Assembly: GCA_907165275.2 (NCBI GenBank)
Contig: OU015650.1
Span: forward strand, 13,112,001-13,176,000
Reading direction: 5' to 3'
Source of the DNA: Zygaena filipendulae
Taxonomy: Eukaryota; Arthropoda; Insecta; Lepidoptera; Zygaenidae
Length of the DNA stretch: 64,000 bases
The stretch's first letter is position 1. The number at the start of each line of letters is the position of its first letter. Positions 10,401 to 21,820 of this stretch are shown here, in pieces. Position numbers and translations under genes: made by a program. The notes beneath the pieces were generated by a model, which searched no databases, was not told the origin of the DNA, and was given only the letters and a program-made list of their open reading frames with translations.

Positions 10401-11190
10401 CAAGAATGCCAGTATTTTCACTGCTGAGGCCTATGCAATTCTTAGTGCCCTGATATACATAGAGAAGCAAACGGAGGATAAATGGCTAATCATCACTGAC
10501 AGTCTAAGTGTCTTGGAAGCTTTGAATAACCCAAAGTACAGTACTGGTGTCAACTATATTATCTACAGCATACGAGAGAAGTATTATGAATTATGTCACA
10601 GCCAAAACAAAGACATAGTTCTCTTTTGGACACCCTCTCACATAGGCGTTACAGGCAATGATAGAGTTGACTTTCTTGCTAGAACCATCACAAAAAGCAC
10701 CCGATTTGTAATACATGACTTACAGTTACCCGATACTGATATTTTGACTGTTTTGAAATCCATGCTACTTCAAAAATTTATGAATTCCTGGGAAGAAACA
10801 ACCCAAGTGAAGGGTAAGTGGTATGCCGACATCAAAAATGGAATAGGACGGCCTTGGTTTACCAAAGGTCAAACATTCACTAACAGGAAATTTTATACCA
10901 CCATCTGTCGCCTGCGAATCGGACACTGTCGTTTCAATGCACATCTACATAGAATCAACATTATTTCATCACCCACCTGTAACTTCTGCAACAGTGAAAC
11001 CCAAACATTACATCACATATTTTTTGACTGCAATAATTTCAGCGTCCAAAGACACATTTTAATGGACTGTCTTAGCAACATCTATAAAAACGCTGAAGAT
11101 GTCCCGCGCTCCCTTCAGCAATTATTGAAAAATATTCAATGTTACAAACCATTGTATGAATTTATTTTAACAACGGTTGAAGATATTTAA
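7471..11190 (+). CDS. LINE ORF2: AP-type endonuclease, reverse transcriptase, RNase H, CCHC finger
   Basis: 1,239 residues. The endonuclease starts with WNAQSL and has CETW near residue 30 and GDFNAHH with Asp at 130. Its last motif reads GSYHLPT, with Tyr205 where this family normally has Asp in S-D-H; His206 is kept. RT: CQGGILSPLLF followed by FADD at 664-667. RNase H: YTDGS at about 949-953 and the TDSLSVLEAL and TPSHIGVTGN blocks. A C-x2-C-x7-H-x4-C finger starts at residue 1170. It begins 5 nt after the ORF1 stop in another frame, so translation probably needs termination-reinitiation. Together these domains nick target DNA and copy element RNA into it. No frameshift or stop interrupts the frame. 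Confidence 0.9.
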   Translation: MQWNAQSLLSNRLSFQKFMYDNNVHIAIICETWFKSYHKYNLKGYSIERNDCGNDHNGVAILIHNSIPFVKIDTFFDDSLQNIAVKIQINQTSLSIISFYCPGNCVPLFDKNKLNNILRLIPKPVIIAGDFNAHHTSWGSRTTDSRGRDIMDIIDDNDLVLLNDNQPTTVGSHNWRPNSLDLTMVSSSMALSCSWQVADDPLGSYHLPTVTKYTLVPIDYTLNNSSNIPDHVNLKLVDWKVYEHNVNTMLANFCTESSNPMVSYNLFCSIILLAIDKSKIHVHNHKNSNISKHSNSGNKKRISVPWWNDTCSKAVQETKAAFIAFKSNPSIDNFVNFKHKQALKKLTLKKERLSSWQDFCYSINRLTPMSIVWRKMRKFNKTFNNNSSEFSNCSWISDFLNKYTPDTVENICCFESSANNRYSYLIKNFTQDELKSALKSRKDTACGLDWLSYKMLKLLNSNNLQLFLDVINLLWENSLIPEEWKTDCLVPILKPEKDANLPDSYRPITLTSCIGKIFEQLLKQRLEFYIETNRILPYNQFGFRRGHSARESLSHLCLDVYGALAENKILACVFFDVVGAFNNVNLNILSSILVSLGLPGKIVSWIFNFLHGRKVFVKYNNNLIGPRYSYKGVCQGGILSPLLFILYIHRLNIEVGLDVANLQFADDLVVYTSGNSPAEVCKKLNLALNNLSSYFDRINLSISKEKTKAVVFCKKTMNTRNIKISYEGSLLPLVDSIRFLGVLFQSNFRWNMYVDCLATRALKACNILKSLAGTYWGADPKILLILYKALVRSHFEYAFICYSNNNKLVDKLDKIQNRCLRIILGAMRSSPIISMQVECNIPPLRLRFEFLKYKYLIKLSSLNGHPLISKLQHRIFTNTSFSAPFLAQDLSEIIKLRKDNNLFQCSLWPCYSGSYESKFFSIKIVIEKHVFKQDVYNLLSLWPAYCQLYTDGSKNCEAVSMSIYDLTKRRGYGSRLHKNASIFTAEAYAILSALIYIEKQTEDKWLIITDSLSVLEALNNPKYSTGVNYIIYSIREKYYELCHSQNKDIVLFWTPSHIGVTGNDRVDFLARTITKSTRFVIHDLQLPDTDILTVLKSMLLQKFMNSWEETTQVKGKWYADIKNGIGRPWFTKGQTFTNRKFYTTICRLRIGHCRFNAHLHRINIISSPTCNFCNSETQTLHHIFFDCNNFSVQRHILMDCLSNIYKNAEDVPRSLQQLLKNIQCYKPLYEFILTTVEDI

Positions 11191-11490
11191 AAAGACGTTA
11201 AATGTCAAAGAGAACAAAGAGTTAAGAGAACACAAGACACGAAGACACACCACAAGGAATCAAACAAAGAATAAAATTAAATGAGTTTTACAACAAGAAA
11301 ATGACATAAGAAGAGAAAGACGAGAATAAAAGAAGTGAAAGAAGAAAATAAAAGAAGATAAAATGAAAAAAGAAATGGCTTAGGCCTTATTGTATAATAT
11401 TATTGTTAAATAATATACATCAGAATTGGCAGTATGGGCCCTGTACTCTTAGCCTTTCCTATATAGGATAAATAAACGAAAAAAAAAAAA

Positions 11491-11502
11491 TCTCTCTGCT
11501 AG
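11491..11502 (+). repeat. Right target-site duplication of the LINE
   Basis: TCTCTCTGCTAG directly after the A-tail; identical to 6106-6117. Confidence 0.85.
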
Positions 11503-11729
11503 TTACTAGAAGAATTTAAAAAAAACTAAAAAGTGAATTTTTGAAAACAAGAAGATACAAAAACTATTACTATTATATGAATCTTTTTGCCCCTTTTCTA
11601 ATAAAATATTAACGATAACAAGTATAGTATTATTATATTTATCGTAACTTTTAATCATGGCCAAAAATATTTGAAAACTATGTGCTAATATTGCAATAAT
11701 TAAATATCGAGATTAAAATTAATTATACG
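11503..11729 (+). promoter_or_regulatory. Frmd5 upstream sequence between LINE tail and start codon
   Basis: 227 bp of AT-rich DNA. It contains two short upstream frames if transcribed: ATG at 11657 ending in TGA at 11674 (5 codons) and ATG at 11680 ending after 2 codons. No clear initiator or TATA box. The true promoter may lie here or upstream of the LINE. Confidence 0.35.
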
Positions 11730-14700
11730 ATGTTTAAAGGTAGAGGCGATAGTAATATCGTATACAAATGCACGGTCCGACTATTGGAGGATACAGAAAT
11801 ATTAGAATGCGAATTTCACGTGGGTTTTTTTTTAAGTTCACAAGTGAATAGATATAATATTATCTATCATGATTATTCATGGTGAATGGATTTCCTTAAC
11901 TATTAAGTATTTTTTTCTTTCAGCCGAGTTACAAGGGTAAATATCTATTAGAATACGTATGTCAGCAGTTGAATCTCACTGAGACAGATTATTTTGGACT
12001 CCGCTATGTGGATTCTGGGGGCCAAAGAGTAAGTTCAAGCTAACTTATTTTATTATATTTTTAGTAGGCCCTACAACCAAAAGATTCATGAGCTAAATGT
12101 AAATATGTTGTTTTTCCACTGTGTGAACACTTCCTGTACTTCCTAAGAGTTGATCAACAGATCATGCCACTGTAACATGCAATTTTTCACCCCTGTGAGT
12201 TTCGTAATTCCCGCGGAAACTCTGAAGTAGCTTCATTTACTCCTTATAACATCAGCTAATTAGTAGTGAAAGTCCCGTCAAAATCTGTCCAACCGTTTCC
12301 GAGATTCACTTGTGTGAATTTCAAAATTCCTGCAGGAACTCCAAACTACTTACATATTCTTTTCCTCCTTACAAAAACAAACACAACAAAAAAAGAATTA
12401 GCAAAATTGGTCCAGCTGTTCACGCATGATTTGTGACCAAGGGAAATATAAATAATTCATTTTATATATACATATATATAGATGTGACGTGCAATAAACC
12501 TAAACAAATAAATTTCAGAGTAGTAGTTTTAACATGTCCACCAAGTAAATAAAAATTCAATTAATATTTGCCCATTGAGCTTGTCTTATAAATTGAGATT
12601 TGTATGATATCATAAATACTAAGATATTTGCTTTCAGAGTGAACCCATTTTTATAGACTAAGTAATTTTACCAAAACTAACATGTTAAATGTTTTTTTAA
12701 TGTCATTGGAGACCTAATACAATTTACTCAAATTACAGAGAGATATGGGAAAATGTGTGAAATGTGAAAAAGAATATCTTTACTAATTGTTTTCTTAGTG
12801 TATAACAGTAGGTGTTGTTAAGATTTTACTGCCAGTTTTTGGTTGCTCAAGAAATAAACGAGAAAAAATGTCAAAAGATTCCAAAATGCATTTGTTGTAA
12901 TTGCAGCTTGTTTATAAAATAAAAATAATCCTTATTTTTAAATAGTATCATGGTGTTGAAAATATTATATTATAAAACTTTAAAAAACTGTCTTCAATAA
13001 ATTCTAAAGAAAGAAACAATAATTTTCAGCTTGGTAATAATAATTTAAAATTTTTTTTTTCTTAATTTTAGCATTGGCTTCACATGGCGAAGATGATATT
13101 AAAACAAGTAAAGGGTATGTAATTATAAGTAATTGTTAATTAAGTCTAAAGTGGGGTTTAAACGGGTGACTGAAGCCGCATGTTTTTTGTCGCGCGGCGA
13201 AAATCATCCGTGAAAGCTGCTGCCTGCGCCTATAAGCTGCTAGTTTATAAATAAATAATAACTAGCTGTCTCCTGCGATTTCATCCGCGATAATTTCGGA
13301 GTTCCCGTGGAGGTTGCGGGAAAAAAGTACTCTATGTCCTTCTTTGTACCCCAACAATAGTTTAAGGTGATTAGCTGTTCACCGCATTAGTGCCGGAGTT
13401 CCCGCGGGAATTCCGGGATTAAAACTATCTTATCTTTTAATTTGGACCATATTATAAATGGTTACACAATTTTATCAAAATCTGTTTAGTAGTTTCGAAG
13501 TCCATCGCAGACAAACAACGTGACACGTGATTTATATATACTAACTGTCCCGCGCGATTTCATCCGCGGCAATTTCGGAGTTCCCGCGGTAATTCCGGGA
13601 AAAAAGTGCTGTAGTTTACGGTGATAAGCAGTTCCCCGCATTAATTCCGGAGTTCCCGTGGGAATTCCGGGACGAAAACTATTCTATCTTTTAAGTTGGA
13701 CCATATTATAAATGGTTACAAAATTTTATCAAAATCCGTTCAGTAGTTTCGGAGTCCATTCGCATCGCGGGTTCGAGCTGTCGTGACGGCTTTTATCCGA
13801 AATCCAGTCGGCGATACTGGTTCCAGCCGATGTCCCTTTTACCTGTTCTGTTGGGAATGTTGAACGAATTTGGGTCTAAAGAAGTAATGGTACTGTATCA
13901 CACATAGGCTACTAAAAATATTTTTATCGTCCGCAGATGTGTCTCCGATACTGTTCAGTTTCCGGGTTAAGTTCTACCCGCCCAACCCTCTCTTGCTGAA
14001 GGAGGACTCCACTCGCTTCCAGATATATCTGCAGCTGAAGAGGGATCTGCTCCACGGCCGCCTCTACTGCACCACCAACGAGGCGGCCATGCTCGGCGCT
14101 CTTATTATACAAAGTATGTTATATGTTGATACACCGATTCTATTTTGGTTCAAAATTCAGTTCAACTAAGTCATTTTTTACGTTCCTTGTAAATCCTCCA
14201 GTCTGGTGTGAGATTTGAATTTAGTCGCAGGCAGATTCGAATACAATGATGTTTGAAATCTGTATGTTATATTACGCGCATCACGCAATAACTGAAGATC
14301 TCGATCGCATAGCTTGTTGGTCTGATAGGAATTCCCTTTTATTAAATCCATCCAAAACTAAATATCTGCTTGTTGGCACTAGGAAGCAAAAAAATCGTAT
14401 TTTAAACACCCAACCGAAAATTTGCATTAGGGGTGTGCCTGTTGAGCGAGTGAATGAGGCTCGAAACTTAGGGCTACTTATGGATGGTGCACTGCGTTTC
14501 GAAAGTCATGTCATTGAGATCACACGCAACTGTTTCTACCGCCTGAGTGTGTTGTATCGTCTGCGTAATTTTATTGGCGTTGATCTGCGCATAAGTTTGT
14601 GTGATGCACTAGTTCTCTCAAAGCTAAACCATTGTATTGCTGTTTATGGTCCTTGTCTTCTTGAGAGATCGCAGCGACTTATTCAGCGTGTTCAAAATGC

Positions 14701-17700
14701 CTGTGCTCGATATTGCTTCACAATTCCACCACGTTCTCACGTGACGCCATATTTTAATAACTCAGGTATTTTGAAAATGAAAGCCAGGCAGAAACTTTAT
14801 TTAGCTTGTTTGCTTTTCGGGGTCGTAAAGACTGGCAAGCCTGAATATTTGCTAAATAAATTAACTTGGCGTTGTACTCTGAACCGTAACGCGGCTAGGT
14901 CTTGCACTAACCCGCTAGCTCATCCATGTTATAAAACAGCAGCCTTTAGGGGTAGTTTCAGATATCTTGCCACAAGTTGCTGGAATGATATTCCTCCACC
15001 TTTGCGCGCAATTGCCACGAAGCGCTTGTTCAAACTAAAGTTAAAATCTTTTTTACTAATGGAACAAAAAGAATTGTCTTAGCCGTTTCTGATGTTATTT
15101 CTGACTTACTGTTCCCCGCGGTTACCCGCGATAAGTTCGCGAAAATTTCGGGATGAAAGTACTCTATGTCCTTCCCTGTACCCCTGACAACGTGTATGCA
15201 AAGTTTCACGATGATCGGCTGAGCCATTGGGGCGTGAAAGCGCAACAGACAGACAGACAGACAGAGTTACCTTCGCATTTGTATTATTAGTAGGGATTTA
15301 TTTCTGATTATATATTTGTATTTGATTGTATATTAAGTCTTCTTAGGCATACCCCGCAACATACATTATAATAATTTACTTAGCTTTTTATTATCTACTT
15401 ACTTTATTTTTACTTTTTAAATTATATTCACTTAAATTTTCTTAAGAAATGTAGATTGTGGACGGTCTTATTTGTAGTGTGAAGCCATCTCCCTTCTACG
15501 GTCGCCACTGAAAATCAGCGTCGTGGAACTTAGTGCCACGGCATAATGCTGATTGGTAGCCATTTTGGTACCAAATATTCTAGTTTAAGTCTCACGAATG
15601 TACTTATTTTATCTTTATGGTATCAAATAAACTTTTTTCTATTCTATTCTATTCTAAAAGGGTTTCATATTTTCACTTTGTTATAGTCTAATTTAAAACA
15701 TAATAGACTAAGAGCGGGCGGCTTCCTATTCCATTCAAATTTCATACAAATTGCATGGAAATAAAGCACAATTTAAGCCACGCGGTATGTCGTTGCTTGG
15801 ACGTGGTTATGACGCGCCATTTCCGAGTACCGACATAAGTACCTACCGTGTGTCAAATTGTGCTTTATTTCCATGCATTTTGTATGAAAATTTAATGGAA
15901 TAGGAAGCCGCCCGAGCCATGTCCGCGCCTGACGCCATTTATTTTGGCCCGTGCTTTACAGTCAGTTAAAGGAAAGAGATGTTATGAGAAGTGAAAATTT
16001 CAAGTTGTAATTTAAAATGAGCAAGACAGTAATGCTAGTATACTAGTTAATTATTATTGTGGTATCCTATGTATCTGTTATAGTAAATATTTAATCAGGA
16101 GTCGCCATAAGCGCAAAGTCAAAGTCTTAACTTTACCGTACCGTACCGTACCGTTGTCCATTGGGCTAAGTCGTTGTTTACGATTGTAAATGGGCAATCC
16201 CACCACTCAAAGTGAGATTTTGTTATCCTTTACTATGGTATTAGAGTACACTAATAATTAATTATTATGAAGAGGAAGGTAAAGTGTGTGTAACATACTC
16301 TCTGGAACCACTGAAAAGATTCTAAAAATTCTTTCACTGATAAGAAACTGCAGTATCATAATTATATGAGTGAAATAGATTACATTTATCTTGGAACAAC
16401 AGGCAGGGGAGCGGCTAATAGTTCTCTCCCCCGTGGTTTCACCCGGGGTAATTTCGGACTTACCGTGGGGATTTCAGGATAAAAAGTACCCTATGACTAC
16501 CGTGACTTCCTATAAGTGAAAGAATAATCAAAATAGGTTTAGTAGAGCCCCCTACAACGTCACAAACTCACAAACTTTACCTCTTTATTATAGAAAGAAG
16601 ATTATAGATGATAAAAAAAACAAAAAAAAACAAACACGCCCGGCGAGGTATGGCAGCCGTAATTTCGAACTTTTGGGTAGAGGGCAATGGCGTCTCCTGT
16701 TGGTTGAATACACTTAGAACTGTTATTCCCCAGTCGAGCTCGGGGACTACGACCCCTGCATTCATGTCGGCAACTACGTGTCCGAAATGAGGCTGCTGTT
16801 GAGGCAAACGGATGCCATCGAAGCGAGGATACAGGTGAGCTGATGCGATCCTCTAATAAGCCCATGATATAATATGTTAGTAAATCAGGTCACCAGCTAA
16901 GTTTATCGACCAATTTTCACGCGTTTTTTATATATCAGGCTTTCTGATCTATAAAAAACGCGTGATTACTGTGATTCTGGTGTTCGGTAGTGTGTATAAT
17001 GTAGTGTAGCTGTTTCTCGCGGTTTTACCGGCGCTAGTTTCGGAATTCCCATGTAACAAACAAACACACATTTTCATTTATAATATTAGGAGTAGGATCG
17101 TCGAATGGGTAAGATTCTAGATACTTCACCACCAGTTTACTCATGAACTTTGTCTCCTAGGAATTGCACCGAGAGCCGGTGGAGGGTTCCCCGGGCGGTG
17201 GCGGGGGCGGGGTCAAGGGCATGTCCACGCAGGAGGCCGAGAGAACCTTCCTCAAGATCACGTGCCAACTGGACACGTACGGCGTGGACCCACACCCTGT
17301 GAAGGTATACATTCCGTTTTGTAATAAACTAACTGTCCCCCGCGGTTTCACCCGTGGTAATTTCGGAGTTCGCGCGGGAATTCTAGGATAAAATCCTACT
17401 AATTTATAAACGCGAAAGTTTGTAAGTATGTATGGATGGATGGATGGATGGATGTTTGTTACTCATTCACGCAAAAATTACTAGATGGATTTAAATGAAA
17501 CTACAATAATATAATAGCTTATACATCAGATTAACACATAGGGTACTTTTTATCCCGGAATTCCCGCGGGAGCTCGGAAATTAACGCGGGTGAAATCGCG
17601 GGACACAACTAGTATAGATATAAACCTTCCACACGAATTACTCTATCAGCTATTGGTGAACAACTGAACACCGCATGAATATCCGTTGCTAAAAATAATT

Positions 17701-20700
17701 CCCGCGCTGACTCCAAAATTAACCCGGGGAACAGCTACTCACCGAAAACGGTTGGAACCATTCTGATGGGACTTTCATTGATTATTAACTGATGTTATAA
17801 GGAGGCACCTTAATTAGGCTACTTTGTAGTTTCTGCGAGAATGGGCATGATGACTAAATTTTAATTTTTAGTCCATCTTGTAAATCAATAAAAAATATTG
17901 GATACCTACGTATTTTTCCTTTTTTTACGTAATGAAAAAATAACGGCGATACATTGAGTTGAAATTCCGTGTCGTCACTCCTAGGTACACCTCCCACTCC
18001 CTAAACTTAAATGCGCTTTATCTAACTATTTTCTCAATAATCCGAAAAAGCAAAAAATACGAGTCTATTATATTTTTACTATCATATCTAACTGACGGAC
18101 TAAATAGAATTTTGATTTTTATACCTTGTCATCATGCCCATTCCAATCACACGCGGGTGAAACCGCGAGGTACAGCTAGTGTATTATATGCGAAAGTCCA
18201 TAAGAAGAAAAAGAAAAGGAATTTATTTTTAACTAGCTGTGCCCCGCGGTTTCACCCGCGGTAATTTCGGAGTTCCCGCGGGAATTCCGGGATAAAAAGT
18301 ACCCTATGTCCTTTTCTGTACCTCTGACAACGTGCATGCCAAATTTCATCCGAATCCATTCAGCCGTTTTTGCGTGATTGAGTAACAAACATCCAAACAT
18401 CCACACTTTCACATTTATAATATTAGTAGGATAACAACACTAATGGCATAAACACTTAACGCCCCGTGGTGTACCTACGGCGCCGGCAGGACCACCGCAA
18501 CAACCAGCTGTACCTGGGCATCAACCACGGCGGCGTGCTCACGTTCCAGGGCGGCCGCAAGACGCACCACTTCAAGTGGCCGGAGGTGCACAAGATCAAC
18601 TTCGAGGGGCGCATGTTCATCGTGCACCTCAACTACCCGGAGGTTGGCGGAGCATGCCTATTTCAATTTACAGTTCACATACGATTTTTTTAAGTGAAAT
18701 TTTTCTGGCCGCGTTGAGAGTAAAGTTAAAAAAAAAAAATTGTGTGTGGTTTCGCTACTACCGCTTTTTTTTTAAATGCGTTCGGTAATCCTTGAAATTG
18801 AGTATGTAATTGTTTCATAATTTCATATTTTCGAATGCCAAGCTCCAATTTCAAAAGTGTCCCCTTCTTTTACATCAGCGATTCAGCAAATTTTATAAGC
18901 ACATTTCAGAAATTTGTTGTTGTTGTCAAAACGGTTGTTGAAGGGTGAAAGCCGTAGCGAACACACGCGTGTCACGTGAAGTCTTCGTTATTTCAGTCAC
19001 TTTTCAGCATCTATTTTGGACCCCGAGCAGGAAACTGGCTTTGTAGAGAGCCATGTTTTAACTTGGGGAACATCTAACATTGTCATTGGCGTTTTGCCAT
19101 AATTGAAAAAGTAGATGAAGAAATATATTACTAAGAAACGTTGTCATTGGCAAATTATAATTTTAGACGCCATTATTAAAGAAGAAGAAGAAGAAATAAT
19201 ACCGCGGTTTTGTTTTCAACTACAAATTAGATCGGCCGGTATTAAAATCAAATTTCACACGCAGATAAATATACTCTTACGGCCGCACTCAGAGTCGACT
19301 GAGTCGTAATGATTACTTAGTTAAGTATAGATTTAAAAAAAAAAAACTGCCGCAATCAGACAAGTTTAAAAATTAATGTTAATTGGCATTTAACTAATTA
19401 AGTTACAACTCATTAAATGCCAATTAACGTTAATTTTTAAACTTGTCTGATTGCGGCAGTTTTTTTTTTAAATCTATACTTAACTAAGTAATCATTAAAG
19501 TCGACTCTGAGTGCGACTAGACTAGATACTTTAAATAAAGAACAAAGAGTCCCGTGGTATTCCGAAATACACCAGAAGGTAATCGGATTTCATATTCAAA
19601 GTTTGAGACACAAAAAAGAAATTCGCTTCTGCCGGGTGTCCCGCGTCACCTCCCTAGCTGGTTTACTCACGTTCCCACAGAAGAAGCACACGGTGGGGTT
19701 CAAGTGCCCGAGCGGCGCCGCGTGCCGCCACGTGTGGTGCTGCGCCATCGAGCAGATGCTGTTCTTCACGTGAGTCGCACACAAACCGCACACTTTCTGT
19801 ATGGGTTGATTCATCAAGTGGGCGCGACGAGTAGCGAAATATGCTCAAAGAAGTCTCGGGGTCGTTTATGTTTAGTATTATTTAGGGTCCTGTTTTATTT
19901 ATTTGTTCAATTGTTACATGCAAAGATAGCTATAAATAGATATAAATTACATGTACCATTTTACCTACTTACTCAATTTTTTTTATTTTCTTAGTCGAAA
20001 ATCAAACTCGTTGATTTTGAAACAAAAACAAAAAAGGGAGGGGTATTGTATTATTGCGCCATTCAATAGTGTCGTTTCTGAAGATTAAATTATGAGTAGT
20101 GACCACAGAGAAAATAAATTAACTAGAGAGGACATGTAGGAGGGGCAGGCGCGCCATGCACCGTTGCAAAGGAAGTTAGAGCAAATGCTCTAACTTTCCC
20201 ATAAGTTCTTTTGCTAGTATCCCAAGTATATTTACCACAATATTCCCAAAACTGAGAAGTTTTAAAACAGTGACTGAGTAAAATGTAACTAAAAAGCGTT
20301 TAATACATTTCTTTACGTTATTAAGTGTTTTTGTGCATGATGAATAATTTTGTGTGCGAAAATCACCCGGCGACATTGTTTTCACCTGATGTCATACTAA
20401 ACTAAGTTGATGTCCCTTCTATCAGTTATTTTCTGTTCTGTGATAGTGACAGCAAAGAATTGAGATTACTTATAATGAAACGACACTCCGCCTCCGACCA
20501 ATTTCATGCCTCCTCATAGCCCGCGACAATGACCTTGGTAAAGACCGAGATAAGTTTGTCACATGTAGAATCTATATGTGACAATTATTCACTGACAGCT
20601 GACAATTACTGTCAACTCGCGGAAAATACATTTTGTCTGTGCGGTTCATGTCTGTACGTGTCTGTGGCTACATGCAGAATGAATAGAGCATCGGAATCGT

Positions 20701-21783
20701 GTTGGCTGGCGTCTTTTATAAATAAACGGTGTCTGTTGGTTTCTGCCCTGGCACGCTGAGATGTAAACAAGAATAAGAATTAATTTATTATCCGAAGTTT
20801 TGTTTACATCGAGTGAGTTTTGGATCCCGCGATACGTCAAGCCTGTGTCTGGGAATCCGTCTAAATTACGACTTACAAATTACAATTACGGAACATTTAA
20901 CTATGAATAACCTAAATAAATATGAATGTGTGTGTGTGTCTATCGGTGTCTGGCACGCGCAATGTCTGTAGATATAAACGGGCCTGAACGCGGGCGTTCG
21001 GTTGCAGGCTGGCGTCGTCGTCGGAGGCGAGCGTGTACTCGGGCGGCGGGCTGTTCTCGTGGGGCACCAAGTTCAAGTACGCGGGCCGCACCGAGCGCGA
21101 GATCCTCGAGCGGGACGGCCTGCTCGCGCCCCGGGACGCGCTGGTGAGTTGCCTTGCTAGTCTGTCCACACCACACTACACCAGATCACACTACACTACA
21201 CTACATTGCCCTACACTACACTACACTACATTACACTAGGTACACTACACTACACTAAGTTACACTACACTACACTACACTACACTGTGGTGTAGTACTA
21301 CACACTGAGCATCTAGAACGACGCATACCATCGACGACCACCATATCTAGTCATAGCTTTGCAACTTGTATGAAGATAGGTATATGAATTCCGGGGTTAA
21401 AAGTACCCTTTGCTGTTGTGTATCCAAAATTTCATGATTATCGGTTGAGCCGTTAAGGCGTGGTAGCATAAGAAACAAGCAAACTCACATTCGAATTTAT
21501 AATATTCATGATAAATCAAATAAATATTCATGATAAATCAAATAAATAAGATTAAATTAATATCACACAAATTCAAATAAAATAAAATTCAAGTAAAATA
21601 AAAAAATATTCTTATATAACCATTACCTACATTCTTGTAGGCAATAAATTCATTAAATTGTGGAACACGCGATCAACCGACGCTTTAGTTTGGGCGTCAA
21701 CGGTTTCAGATCTGTAGTGTTCTGGATATGTTTAATAATACCTAACTACCGTCTCTGTTTCGTAGTTGAAATTGTAACAGAAC

Positions 21784-21820
<37 letters not shown>

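Larger units (their letters stand above)
6118..11490 (+). mobile_element. Apparently complete non-LTR retrotransposon, I/R1-group (EN-RT-RNase H)
   Basis: A 5.37-kb element between perfect 12-bp target duplications. Order: 5' UTR (6118-6322), Gag-like ORF1, 5-nt gap, 1,239-residue ORF2, 3' UTR (11191-11470) and an A-rich tail. The RNase H domain plus a C-terminal CCHC finger downstream of the RT fits the I/R1 group of insect LINEs rather than typical Jockey. Both frames are open and the duplication is undecayed, so insertion looks recent. Together with the TTTCC...ATAAATAAACGA tail, this makes it a candidate source for the SINE copies just upstream. Confidence 0.88.
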
